Assembly: GCA_030159075.1 (NCBI GenBank)
Contig: BROG01000048.1
Location: 186,001 to 250,000, forward strand
Direction of reading: 5' to 3'
DNA from: Atrina japonica
Taxonomy: Eukaryota; Mollusca; Bivalvia; Pterioida; Pinnidae
Length of the DNA stretch: 64,000 nt
Shown here: positions 36,981 to 49,300 of the stretch, piece after piece
Layout: each line of letters opens with the position of its first letter
Numbering within the stretch: position 1 is the first letter of the stretch
Made by a program: the position numbers and the translations under genes
Notes under the pieces: model-generated
What the model was told of the DNA's origin: nothing
Seen by the model: only the letters and a program-made list of their open reading frames with translations
Database searches by the model: none

Positions 36981-37290
36981 AAATTCTCATACTTTTGTAA
37001 AATTCTCATACTTTTGTAAAATTCTCATATATGCACTTGTGCAAAAATCTCATTCTTCTGTCAAATTCTCATTCTTGAGTAAAATTCTCATACTTGTATA
37101 AAATTCTCACACTTGTGTAAAATTCTCACTTTTGTAAAAATCTCATACTCATGTAAAATTCTCATACTTGTGTAAAATTCTTATACTTGTGTAAAATTCT
37201 TTCACTTTTGTAAAAAACTCATGTACTCATGTAAAATTCTCATACTTGTGTAAAATTCTTATACTTGTGTTAAATTTTTACACATGTGTA
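36981..37290. repeat. Minisatellite, 19-20-bp unit
   Basis: 'aaaattctcatacttgtgt' and variants repeat about 15 times. Confidence 0.92.
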
Positions 37291-37924
37291 ATAGGTCTAC
37301 TTAAGTTTTATGGTAATGGACATAGCTGGACTGTCTATTGGACAGATTACAGTCACTAACCTCAAGGACTGATAAAGGTCACATCACCTGAATCACATAT
37401 ACATGATATGTAGTATGGTATTGTCCATTAGTATTTCATTTTTCTGGTCAAATAAAGACAATATCACAAACAAATGTATAAACTGTACTGACACTATAAT
37501 AATCAACAAAAATTCAGCTACAGAAATACAAAATGCATCATGTTTAAAATGAGTTATAACATTGTACATTGACACTTTGTGGCTTACTTTGCTAATTTCA
37601 TAGTTTTGGGTGTATTTCATAAATCTTCACATATAAAGTACATTGTACAGATACATGCTGCTGTGGAAGAAGAAAGCTATTTTATTTTAAATGTACCAGG
37701 ACTCAATGTCCCAGTCATTAATATTGTCCTGATGGACAGGTTTCTGTGGAAACAATATGATTTTCATTTAATGCTTGATGAAAGGACAAGCATCTACTTC
37801 CTTGTTGTCATTACATTAAACCTTTTAAAAACCATGACAACAATCTGAAACTTCTACTTAGCCACACTGGCAGGCAAGAATGTCATATTTGACTGAAACA
37901 TAGTCAGCCGTGTCATGGATATCC
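37291..37924. other. Unique sequence, nothing firm
   Basis: An 89-codon plus frame (37579-37848) has no recognised domain. It overlaps a minus frame, and neither has good splice context. Confidence 0.45.
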
Positions 37925-38060
37925 ACGCAATAGTGACTGTCAAATCTGATGTGAAGTGGAGTTGTTTGATGACAATACCATTCTATCTATCCATTAAATT
38001 CAAACTTGATCTCAGATCCCATTCTACCTATCCATTATATTCAAACTTGACCTCAGATCT
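37925..38060. repeat. Two-copy tandem repeat, about 52-bp unit
   Basis: 'cattctatctatccatta' and 'attcaaacttgatctcagat' occur twice in succession next to the 3' end of the exon described below. Confidence 0.75.
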
Positions 38061-38072
38061 CCATATTCTTAC

Positions 38073-38367
38073 CTTATACTTTTTTGTGACAGGATAGGAG
38101 TAGGATTATGTTTGGCTTTATCATCCCAGGACCGCTTCGTGAGCTTCCGTACCCCACTGCTGTCAATGTCACTCTGTGATGAAACTGGTAAATATTTCCG
38201 AGAGGTAATATCTACATTTAGGTTCAGTTCTTCATCCTCATCATCCTCTTCATCATCACTTCTCTTACCAAAGCACCATCCACACATCAAAACAACAATA
38301 ACAAGAACAGTAATTGAACACACAGAACTCACAATGGCCAAGAAGATTTGTCCCCCATCCTCCATTT
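38073..38367 (-). CDS. Coding exon 2 of a predicted single-pass membrane protein
   Basis: A 295-nt exon is bounded on the minus strand by a good acceptor (pyrimidine-rich 'tctttctgttctttacag') and a consensus donor (AG|GTAAGA at 38073/38072). It enters in phase 1 and leaves in phase 2. Joined to the upstream exon at 42220-42256 it gives 110 complete codons. Residues about 20-41 form one hydrophobic helix ('IFLAIVSSVCSITVLVIVVL'). Then come Cys41 and Cys44, a basic KR stop-transfer, an acidic tract (about residues 50-59) and a hydrophilic Ser/Asp/Lys-rich cytoplasmic linker. This order (short outer segment, helix, juxtamembrane cysteines, linker) is like synaptotagmin amino ends. No C2 domain is visible, so that family is only a candidate. 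The antisense strand is also open (38112-38453) but is a Ser-rich shadow of the acidic codons. Confidence 0.65.
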
Positions 38368-38472
38368 CTGTAAAGAACAGAAAGACACAATCATTGACAA
38401 TTAAATACTTCAGGAACATGTATACTTTAAACAAAAATATATACACCACATAACACACAATATATATATATA

Positions 38473-38971
38473 TACAGTCAGACCTGTTTTCAGCAGCCAC
38501 TCAAATGACATAGAAGAATGGCTGCATAAGACAGACGGCCTTTCGTTCCAGGTTGACAAAAATCACAAGAAAATTGGTGTCCATTATGCAGTATATAGCA
38601 ACAGATGTATATTCATATACCAATATGTAATAGTTTGATGTTAAGATGATCAGGTGTCAAAATCATGTACATGTTGACCAGCTAACCTGTTTACAGGTTT
38701 TCTAAAGATAGATCATGCAATCCTCAAAAAATTGCTGCTGAAAAGTGTGACCAAGCATTTTGTACATCACTGGCCATTTTTTTTAAAATTGAAATTGAAA
38801 TTATATTGAACCCAGATATACTGAAATCACGCTTTATTTAAAGTAATTTTAATTTGCTGGCCAAATTTCTTTATTACAACCAGTATTATAACCAGGTTAT
38901 TTTGAATGACCTGTTTATTTGAAAGAAAAATTCATTCTCCTTTGATTTCAATATATCAGAGTTTGACTGTA
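38473..38971. mobile_element. Degenerate pogo/Tigger-like MITE in the intron
   Basis: The left end 'tacagtcagacctgttttca' and right end 'cagagtttgactgta' are imperfect inverted repeats starting TA-CAGT and ending ACTG-TA. The 0.5-kb interior has no transposase. It is related in terminal design, not in sequence, to the element at 21082-21264, and lies within the intron of the predicted membrane-protein gene. Confidence 0.7.
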
Positions 38972-39089
38972 TATATGTTTGTGCATGTATATAAGTGATA
39001 TAGTTTTAGAATTAGTAATCCATTTCAAACTGGGAAAAGATTTAGCAATATGTTGCCTCTGAGATACTTTTGTTTTAAATTAAAAATAA

Positions 39090-39612
39090 CCATTCACAAA
39101 AGTTCAGCTGTAACCTTTGATTCACAAAAGCTGAGCTGTGACATTTGACTCATAGAACATCAGCTGTGACATTTGACTCAGAGAACCTTAGCTGTAACTT
39201 TTGACTCACAGAATTTCAGCTAAAACTTTTGACTCAGAGCATCAGTTGTAACATTTGACTCACAGAACCTCAGCTGAGAATTTTGACTCACAGAATATCA
39301 GCTACAACTTTTGACTCACAGAACATCAGCTGTGACATTTGACTCAGAAAACCTTAGCTGCAACCTTTGACTCACAGAATATCAGGTACAACTTTTGACT
39401 CACAGAACATCAGCTGTGATATTTGACTCACACAATATCAGCTGCAACTTTTGATTTACAGAATGTAAGCTGTGACATTTTACTCATAAACCCTCAGCTG
39501 AGATTTTTGACTCACAGAATATCTCAGCTACAATTTTTGACTCACAGAACCTCATGTCCTTTGATCTCATTAGTAACTTTTGACTCACAGATCCACAGTA
39601 GTGATGTTTGAT
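39090..39612. repeat. Minisatellite, about 28-bp unit, about 17 copies
   Basis: 'ttttgactcacagaacatca' followed by 'gctgtgac' with many substitutions. Intronic to the predicted minus-strand gene. Confidence 0.92.
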
Positions 39613-41527
39613 TTCAGTGTGCCAAGATGTGATACATCATCTAGCACTGAATTTGTAACAGGTTGCCAACTACCATATTGTTGAAATTGAATCAAAGATT
39701 GTTAAGTTCAAATATGAAAATTTGTCATTATATGCAAAAATACTTGTGTTTTACTTGTAAATGCTATTACTTTATCAATAAACTTCAAATGAAATAAAAA
39801 AAATTAAAAAGTGCAAGATTTATTCATTGATTATGCAATCAATTAAAAGGCCACAAGAAAACAATTGAAATTTTTACCCCATTAACTTGGTAAAATTGCA
39901 TTTGGGAACTTAACTTATATAGAAGCCATTTTTAACAATAACTAAAGAACTAATCTACTTGACATTTACAAAAGATCAAATGCCCCACATGCAAAATATA
40001 TCTTGCTTAGTTAGACATAGAAAACAGATTAAGGTTTGGATTTGTAAAAGAAACAAGATCAGGCCAAGAAGTCATGATGCTCACCTAAGCAAAACTGGCA
40101 GCAACAGACTTACATATGATCAGAAATGCTAACTTAAATCACTGTGAGGGATTTATAATCTTTTCAAAACATTTTAAAACTTGTAAGAAGTGAGAAGATG
40201 GGGTTCATAATGTTGCCACGGGGCTTTCAGCTTTGTACCAGAAATATGTTTTTTGGGTAGGCAATTTTGATTATGTTCCAGATATTTGACAATTTTTATT
40301 TTTATCAAAATAGAGTATATTTGAAACAGACTTCTCAGTAGCCATAGTATTAACCCAGGGAGGGGAGGGGGAGCAAAATAGGGAATAAACATTAATTTTT
40401 ACTTGGTGTATATATCACTGTAAGATTTAACAAAGGCTGAAATAATATTGCTAATGGAAGAATAATTTAACACACATCTTTCTAGTTTTTCACTTTCTTC
40501 AACTCTAGATTCTTACTGTGACGCCTTCAGGGTTAGGAACTGAGGGCCAAACTAGAATCTGTACTATATAAAGAAGCTTTTAAAAAAATGTCCTGATTTA
40601 ACATGTTTAAGAAACAGTGGTTCTTCATAAAATATCAGTAAGACAAATTAAAGGTAGCATACAACCCTCACTGCTTTTCAAGAAAATAGCTGACAGAATT
40701 TATCAGTTACCAGCTTCTTTTGGAAGGCCTGTATACTAGACAAATTATGTATACTCTTCAAGTCATTTGAGTTCTACATGCACTTTGGTGATTTGGGAAT
40801 TATTGAAGTTGTTAAACACTTGGAATACATCAGTGTCATAGTATCATGCTAACTAATCTGGTAACATGAAAACACAAGATACAAAATTGTCTCCCTTATA
40901 TTTAAAATGACATATGTCCATCAACATCATGTTAATATTAAAAACTCTAAATACAGCATGTATAGATTGATGCTACAAACACAAATCTTTCATTTCAATT
41001 TTATCTCAGAAGGGTTGAAACAACACAATACTGAATACATTAGATCAATTTTATATAAAAGGAGAAAAAATGACAAACCTCAGCCACAGATATTTCCCCA
41101 TATATTTCCAAAGACTTGGTTATCACATCAACAACACTGTATGTTACAAAATGTAACCAAGTTAGAATTTAATATCTCAGTGGCAACTGCCCCCTTAACA
41201 ATTAACACTCTCTGATACACAAGACTCTATGAACCAATAACTTAAGATTTTTCACAAGCATTAGATGGTATGGCTTCCTGTCACTAGGCTACAAATTCTA
41301 AAGATGAGCAATCAAATATTGATAAAGATGAATGATAATTTTCACCATTGAAACAAATAGAATTGTTCAAATTAAAGTGTAGCTATATAAATGTAACATT
41401 GAATTAAATACCAGCGATTTTCCTTCATTTCTAAATCTGCCATTGAACTATCAATCAGACATTGGTGTAATAAAAATGTCATTTGAGTTTTAATAATTAA
41501 AGAAGGATTGCCTTTGTAGGGAGTAAA
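39613..41527. other. Intron sequence of the predicted gene, nothing recognised
   Basis: AT-rich with no supported exon. A 102-codon plus frame (40907-41215) and a 72-codon minus frame (40174-40392) have no domain. A GC-richer patch at about 40500-40560 was examined as a microexon and rejected. Confidence 0.5.
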
Positions 41528-41890
41528 ACCCTAAAAACATGAAAAAAGATAATTTTTTCAGAAAAATAGAAATTGCTACAGTAAATGTATTAAAATTAAG
41601 AACTCTAAAAAGGATAATTTTCTCAGAAAAATAGAAATCTCTACAGTAAATGTATTGAAATTAAGAACTCTAAAAAGGATAATTTTCTCAGAAAATAGAA
41701 ATCTCTACAGTAAATTATTGAAATTAAGAACCCTAAAACGGATAAATATTCTAAAAAATCTATAACAGTAAAAGTATTGAAAATAAGAACCCTAAAAAAA
41801 GTTAATTTTCTCAGAAAAGTAACATCGCTACAGTTAATATATTGAGATAGGGAACACAAAACTGATACTAAGGAACACTAAAAAGATAAT
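41528..41890. repeat. Minisatellite, about 67-bp unit, 5 copies
   Basis: 'aagaactctaaaaaggataa', 'ttttctcagaaaaatagaaa' and 'tctacagtaaatgtattg' recur in order. Copies differ by short indels. Confidence 0.92.
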
Positions 41891-42219
41891 TTTTTGTTTA
41901 TTCAAATGTAAATACAGAATTTTTTTTATAACAAGAAGTAAAAAATTTGCATACTGTCAATGGATGATGCAATGCACACTGCATGAAGACAGAAGACTGA
42001 TTGCACAAGGTCACTTGAGTCACTCGAGACTAAAACTTGTTCATCTCTATGAAATACTTGAATGTATTTTGTTATTCAAATGTACACGTAGCAATTTTGC
42101 TGGTTTCTGAATACAAATGTGTTTGTCTCTAATGCTAGAATTCATTTTTTGTTTTTGTAAATTGTAAAAAGGTTTAAGAGAAGATATATAAATCAGGTGA
42201 AAACTGGACACACACAAAC

Positions 42220-42256
42220 CTAGAGCTGAAAATCCAGAGATGGAATCAGGTGCCAT
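42220..42256 (-). CDS. Predicted first coding exon of the membrane-protein gene
   Basis: Minus-strand ATG at 42256 with G at +4 opens 12 codons plus one base, then an AG|GTTTGT donor at 42220/42219. The exon ends in phase 1, exactly what the 38367 acceptor requires, making a GAA codon across the junction. The encoded MAPDSISGFSAL segment is short and polar and would be the non-cytoplasmic amino end ahead of the helix in exon 2. The intron would be 3,852 bases and contains a MITE and two minisatellites. The alternative is that exon 2 starts translation itself at its internal ATG (38365); that would still give the same membrane helix. Support is from phase and splice consensus only. Confidence 0.5.
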
Positions 42257-43264
42257 GGATTACTTGGTAATCAAAACATAAACGTGTAACCGTATACAGG
42301 ACTACTGAGTACTGTAGTAATAGACTACCTCTGTCACAGGTCATAACTATAGTAAACCTAGGCTGAAATTCTGCCTGAGTTTAAGTAAGTTTGTTACCGT
42401 AGATCTATTTTTCAGAATACAAACAACGCATGGAGCCCTGTGGCTAATAAGTTTCCAAAATTCACAAATTCCGATACATGCGTTTGTGAGGTTTCAATGT
42501 GGCAAAGTTAAAAATAATCTCGTTTCACTTTCGATTTGCATTAAATTATACATTTGTGGGTTTCTGATATATATTATGCAAATTTCTGTGAAATTTTTAC
42601 ATTTTAAACTCTATTTATAAAATATATCATCCCTAATACTTTACCACACTGCCAATGTGATGTATCTACCGAAAACTTGGTCCAAAGTTACATGGCATCC
42701 AATTGAAAGCATGCATGGCAAATCATCCAGTTATGTTTTCAAAAACAGAAACTTACAAGCAAGAGGACCAATAAGGGTTTTTATAGTGCACACATTGAAA
42801 CCTAGCATATATTTGTTCAATGTATTTATGTTTATTCATCATCATGACATAATGTATTAAAAATAATTAATATGAACTTGATCCTAAGATTATTCTCTTT
42901 ATTTTACAGTATTTATTCATGAAATTAAAACTTTGAATTTTGTATCTCCTTTTCGTACCTCTTTAACAGTCTCTGATCTGCAGACACAGGGATTACAGGG
43001 CTCAATGAAGGATATTTTTATTATTATTATAATTATCTGTTGAATATCTATTATACAATCTTGCCACAAAGAAAATTACAATTATGTATTTATGGGGGAC
43101 TTTTGTTTTGTAGGCAATCAAAATGCGCATATCGTGTACACGATTAAGCAATTTGTAAATGTTTATTGACAATAACCTATTCGTAAATGTGTACACGTGT
43201 AAACACTACTGTCTCAACCCCGACCTGGAGTGTATAACAATAGAATCCTAATCTAAGGTACAAG
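42257..43264. other. Region upstream of the predicted minus-strand gene
   Basis: The start-proximal 400 bases are less repetitive and slightly less AT-rich than the surroundings, as expected of a 5' UTR or promoter, but I see no clear TATA box or initiator. The remainder is unique sequence with nothing recognised. Confidence 0.35.
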
Positions 43265-44241
43265 AGTTAAAAAACAAGAGATCTCGGAGGGATCTTGGTG
43301 CCCACCATGAAATGTTCTACGTCTGATCTATGACAGACTGTTCTTTTCTCTTATCTTGTGTCTCAACATTGAATTTGAACTTAAATCCATATTTCTGTGA
43401 AAAACTTTTTCCGCAAGATTATAGCGAAACATAGATTGAACTGAACATATTACATTTTAAGAGAGAATGGAATTCAACATGGCCAACAGGTGTCCATCTT
43501 GGATTCTGATTTCTCTGAAAATGTAATATGCACATTTAGACCTCAGGGGTAACCTCCCTAATCAATTTGGAAAAGATTCCTTCAGTACATTCTGAGAAAT
43601 ACATACTTCTATTGTAAAAATCCCAGAAAATCCAAGCCACTTGTCAACCATGTTGGAATCCAATTTCTCTGAAAATGTAACATGCATAACTAGACCTAAA
43701 GGGGAACCTTCATGTCCAATTAAACAGAAATTCCTTCAGTCCTTTCAGAGAAATAGCAATAAAAAACCTCCTATGGTCAAAATCCAAGATGGTCACCTGT
43801 CGAACATGTTGGATGCCAATCTCTCTGAAAATGTAATATGAACAACTAAACCTCAAGGGAAACCTTTATGTTCAATTTCAAGGAGATTCCTTCAGTACTT
43901 TCTGAGAAATAACAGTAACAAACTTCCTTTGGTCAAAATCCAAGATGTCCGCCTATCTGCCATTATGGAATCCGAGTTCTTTGAAAATGTAATATGCACA
44001 ACAAGACCTCAATGGGAACCTTCATGTCAAATTTAAGTAGAACCCTTCAGTACTTTCTGAGAAGTAGCAGTAACGAATTTCATTTGGTCAAAATCCAAGA
44101 TGGCAGCCTGTCAGCCATGTTGGATTTCGATCTCACTGAAAATGTAATATGCACAACTAGACCTCAAGGGGAACCTTCATATCAAATTTAAGTAGATCCC
44201 TTCAGTACTTTATGAGAAATAGCAGTAAAAATCTAAGATGG
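43265..44241 (+). mobile_element. Mosaic 'ccaagatggc' repeat (family D3), left part
   Basis: It begins near 'caagagatctcggaggga' and 'tcttggtgcccacc', has a unique block shared with 53800-53990 ('ctgatctatgacagactg'), and then five internal units of about 155 bases. Each unit has 'ccatgttggaatcc', 'tctctgaaaatgtaatatgc', 'acctcaaggggaacctt' and 'ccttcagtactttctgagaa'. The element is split by a LINE at 44242 and continues at 50531. Short open frames that recur once per unit are by-products of the repetition. Confidence 0.88.
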
Positions 44242-44583
44242 GGTTTTCAAAATGGCAGCCGAGCTGTTCACACCTGTATTCTAGCTCCTGAAAGTTTGGC
44301 TTATATTATCCTTTTTAGTGACCCTACATAGTGGAAATTTGGATGATTCTAAAGGAGAGTTTGTGCAGATTACAGATGTTGGAACTTTTTATTTGAAAAC
44401 CCTTTCAAAAATTGTATATTCTTTAGGATTTACATATTAGTTTGTATCCAAAAAGTTTATTAGAAACTGGGTGAAAACATTGGTGAGCTAAAATCAAGTG
44501 TCAAATTTGACCAAAGCATTGTGGTGTGCTGTGTCTTTTTCCCTTTCCTGCTGACAATTTGTTTTGAATGGATATTTAACAAC

Positions 44584-45458
44584 ATGCCAGGAAATAATAA
44601 GCATGGAAAAGCCTCCAGCAAAACAGATCTTCAACCAGCAAAAAGAGCCTTTAGTGAAGTAGCTAACTCTAGTGCCAAGGAACTAACAATGATTATCCAA
44701 GACTTGGAAGAAATAAAAGGTGATTTAAAAGCCACAGTAAAAATAAATGAGCTGGAGATGGAAATTACAGTCATTGTTAAAGACCTACTGAAAGAACACA
44801 AAAAAGAAATGTGAAATGATTGAAAGAAAAATAGAAACAAAAACAATGATACTAGAACAGAAAATAACAATATTAGAAGAGAAAACAGACTGGCTTGAGA
44901 TGGAAAATCATGGACTTAAAGAACAACTGGCCAAAAAGAGTAAAGAAATAAGAGAAAATACGGAGAAGGCAAAAGAAGGAAAAGTGATCGCAAGCCCTGA
45001 AAAAAGGGAATTACAATGAACAATATTCTCGGAAAAATAATATAAAGATACTGGGTATACCTGAAAATAATAATGAAAATACAGCTGAGCATATATGCAA
45101 AATACTTAAGGACATTGCTCAAGTGGAAATCACCAAAGAAGATATCATTGCTGTTCACTGAGGATCCCAGGGAGGCCAAATCAACATAGACCAGTGCTCC
45201 TTAAGGTTAAGAATTCTGATATTAAAGCCAAAATAATGCGCAAAAGGAATGTAGTGAAACATGCTGGACATGGATACAAACTGGTTGACGATGTATCAAA
45301 ATTAAATTCGGAATTAATGAGCCGTCTGATAAAACATGAGAACATTGACTCTGCCTGGTATTTCAATGGGTCGGTATATGGGAAAACACAAGGAAGTGAC
45401 AGGAAAATAAAATGACATTTTTGATGACATTAGTGAGAAGATGAGAGCAAGAAAATGA
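44584..45458 (+). pseudogene. LINE ORF1 (RNA-binding coiled-coil/RRM protein), broken
   Basis: In live elements this protein trimerises through a coiled coil and coats the element RNA. Here the ATG at 44584 opens a basic amino end. The Glu/Lys/Leu-rich heptad region spans about 44690-45000. The RRM hallmark 'NNIKILGIPE' lies at about 45036-45065, and a C-terminal domain follows to TGA at 45456-45458. The frame is interrupted at least four times: near 44805 (stop TGA 44812), near 45012 (stop just after), near 45158, and near 45410. The pieces realign by one-base shifts, so these are small indels in a formerly continuous gene of about 290 codons. An alternative assignment to a host gene is unlikely given ORF2 immediately downstream. 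Confidence 0.85.
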
Positions 45459-46338
45459 GCTCTTTTATGTCTCCCTTTTTTGTGATTAAAATGACCAGTG
45501 TTTTAATTGGAATTCTCAAACCAGGACAATAAACAGTGAGTGTAACATTGATTGTAAACATTTGTTAGATACTGTATTTGCCATTAAAAGTGTTTATCTA
45601 TTTTGTCAAAACTCTTTTTATTTTCATGTCATTTGTATATGCCCACTTCATGTGAATAGAAAACTTTCTACAATTACCAGAAGAAATACAAGGTTCTGTT
45701 TAATATACATGTACATAAGTTGACTGTTCAGTATGTTCTGTATTCATGTACTGTTGTAAACAGCTTTCTGTTTGTATACTAAAGTTTGACATTTCCTTGA
45801 TGCATTTACCCATTTCATTTTTCTTTCTTTTATCATCAGATGAATGTGATTGGTTTGTACATGTAGGTATATTTTGTGTGTGTTAAGTATGTACATGTAT
45901 ATACAGTATACGGTATGCATATATGTAAAAGGTAGAATATTTTTGTGTGTGTGTGTGTGTGTGAAATACATTATATAATGTTGGATAATAATAGCAGCCA
46001 ATTTTGTCATTTTGGTTCGTGTGGTTCAGGTTTTATGGACATTTTTGTGTTTTTTGTGAGTTGCATAATGTGTACATGTCTTTAATGTTGTGTGAAAGCT
46101 TAAGTGAAGTGTGTAAGATTTATGTACTTTCTGAAATAGAGTATTTAAGACATAATTGTCGTTGTTTCCACATTAGTAATGATAAATATTACTGTACATG
46201 TATATATTGGGTATATAGTCCAAAAATATATATTTTATGTCATGTTGATACACTTATTATTGAAGAAGTGTTTAAATGTCAGGAAAAAAAAAAGTAAAAT
46301 TCCTAATCAGTTTAAACTTTTCTAAATAAGTTTTATAA

Positions 46339-49300
46339 ATGAGTGAGATAAAAATAGCATCCCTCAATTGTAGAGGGTTAGGTGATTACAAAAAAAGGAG
46401 ATATGTCTTAAACTATCTTAAATGTAAAGAATACTCTATTTACTGTCTTCAGGACACCCATTTTACTGAAAAAGAAAAACTTAGTATTCGGGCATGTTGG
46501 GGGTATGAAATATGTTTATGCCCAGGTAAATCAAATTCACGAGGTGTAGCAATCCTCTTTAATAATAATTTTGAATATAAGTTATTAAGTGAAGAACATG
46601 ATGAAATTGGAAACCTTCGGTTAATAGAATTCCAAATACATAGTAAATATAATATACTATTGATTACCTTATATGGACCCAACAAAGATAGTCCAGAATT
46701 TTACAAAAATATTGAGAACATACTCAATAAAAAAACATATGACTTCACAATAATATGTGGAGATTTTAATTTGATACAGGATCCTGATAAAGATTATTTT
46801 AATTATAGGGCTATAAATAATCCTCATGCCAGAAATACTGTAATAGATATGAAGACAAAATTTGATTTAGTGGACCCTTGGCGGTTACAACATACAGACA
46901 TGCAGCAGTACTCATGGTTCAGTAAAAACCCAATTGAAAAAGCCAGACTAGATTTTTTCCTTGTTTCATCTGAACTCATGAATGTTACAAATTATACAAA
47001 TATTAAACCTGGGTACAGGAGTGACCATTCTATTGTTGAAATGAGTTTAAAATTTTAAAATTTTGAAAAAGGAAGGGGTTTTTGGAAATTTAATAATAAT
47101 TTGTTGAAGGATAAAGAATATATAAAGATTGTCAAAAATGCTACTCGAGAACTTAAGTTACAATATGCAGTGTCTCCATACTTGCAGAATACAATAGAAA
47201 ATATTGTAAATCAAGAAATATGCTTTCAGATTGATGATCAACAATTTTTTGAACAATTACTTCTATCTATTCGTGGATATACAATTTCATATTCTTCTGC
47301 AAAAAAGAAAGAAAATAATAAAAGATCTGCTGATTTAGAAAAAGAAATAGAAATGTTAGAAAAAAATGATAGTTGTAATAACAGAATTTCAGAACTAAAA
47401 GATGAATTAGAAGAACTTAGAAGAGAAAAAATGAGAGGGAGTTTAATAAGAGCAAAAGTTAAGTGGCTGGAGGGGGAAGAGAAACCAACCAAATATTTCT
47501 GTGCATTAGAAAAAAGAAATTATGTAAACAAAACTGTAACTAAAGTAATGAATGAAAACAATCAAATTCTGGAAAATCAACCTGAAATATTACAGGAAAT
47601 CAAGAATTATTATACTTCTCTTTACTCAACAAAAGATAATTCCCTTGATAATGTAGATATTGAAAGTCTATTAAACTACCCAGATATACCAAAATTAGAT
47701 ACAGAAATGGCAAAAACATTAGAGGGGGAGATAACTTACAATGAAGCATTAAGAGCATTAAAAAAATGAAAAATAATAAAAGTCCAGGGACAGATGGTTA
47801 TACCATAGAATTTTTAAAATTTTTTTGGAAGGATATTGGCATATTTTTGATAAGATCAATTAACTGTGGATTTAAAAAAACGAATTATCAATTACACAGA
47901 AACAAGGAATTATTACAATATTACCTAAACAAAATAAATCAAGAGAATATCTGAAAAACTGGAGACCAATTTCACTGCTAAATGTCTCTTATAAAATATT
48001 ATCAAGCTGTATGGCAAACAGACTAAAAACAGTTTTACCCTATTTAATTCACCAGGACCAAAAGGCTTTTTATCAGGACGATACATAGGAGAAAACACTA
48101 GGTTAATTTACGATATACTTCATACAGTAAAACAAGATAATATTCCAGGTTTGTTATTAATAATTGATTTTGAAAAAGCATTTGATTCAATTTCCTGGCG
48201 ATAAATGTATAAGGTTTTAGAATACTTTAAATTTGATCCAGAATTTAGGAAATGGATACATATTTTGAATACTAATGTGAATTTATGTGTTATACAAAAT
48301 GGTTTTTTTTTTCAAGTTTCTTTAACATAGAGCGTGGTTGTCGGCAGGGAGATCCAGCATCCCCATATATCTTCAATCTCTGTGTAGAGATTATGGCAAT
48401 ATTAATTAGGAAAAATTTAGGCATCAAAGGTATAAATATTCATAATAAAGAGTACTCTTCACTGCAATATGCAGATGATACAACTGTATTCCTTGATGGA
48501 ACACAGAAAAGTCTTAAATCCACCCTTGATCTTTTATATCAATTTGCAAAATTTTCAGGGTTAAAACCAAATATTGACAAAACAAAAGTAGTGTGGATAG
48601 GATCAAAAATAAATAGCAATGATATTCTTTGCCCAGAATACAATTTAAAATGGAGTAATGAAGCTTTCAATATATCAGGAATTCAGTTCAATGTAAACTT
48701 AAATGACACTGAAAAAATAAATTTTGATGATAAAATTAATAAAATTAAAAAAGAAATAAGTCAATGGTCAAAAAGAAAAATTACAACTATTGGAAAAATA
48801 ACTGTTGTAAAAACTTTATTACTGCCAAAGTTAACACACCTACTTATATCTCTTTCAAGATCAGATGACGATACTATAAATAAAATTGACACCATGTTTT
48901 ACAAATTTATATGGAACAATAAACCAGATAAAATAGCGAGAAAAGTTCTCATACAAGACTATGGAAAGGGCGGATGTAGAATGAATCACATCTGGACATT
49001 CATCAAAAGTTTAAAACTTACTTGGATTAGAAGAATTATACATGCTGATAATAATAATAAATGGTTTACCTTATTTCTAGATAAATAACATAGATATTAG
49101 AAAATTAAATATATTGGGTGATGAATACATTAGAAAGTGTGCTGAACACACTAAAAATTTATTCTGGAAAGAAGTACTTGACTATTTAGCAGAATTTTTT
49201 GAAATTATTTGGCAATGTCAATTTTCAGAAATAAACTATTTAAATATTCCTTTATGGATGAATTCAAAAATAAAAATTGGTGGAAATTCAGTCTTTTATA

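Noticed and set aside
38112..38453. 113-codon plus-strand frame with a long Ser run
   Set aside because: Antisense of the acidic GAT/GAA codons of the minus-strand exon, which has proper splice sites.
40500..40560. Possible 35-nt microexon on the minus strand inside the intron of the membrane-protein gene
   Set aside because: Splice-like signals flank it, but 35 nt would break the phase match between the exons at 42220 and 38367.
43641..44191. Open frames of about 65 codons recurring once per D3 unit
   Set aside because: They recur because the unit recurs, contain no recognised domain, and differ in length by random stops.
46004..46297. 97-codon frame between LINE ORF1 and ORF2
   Set aside because: Cys/Tyr-rich with no domain. 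It lies in the inter-ORF spacer and is best explained as chance.
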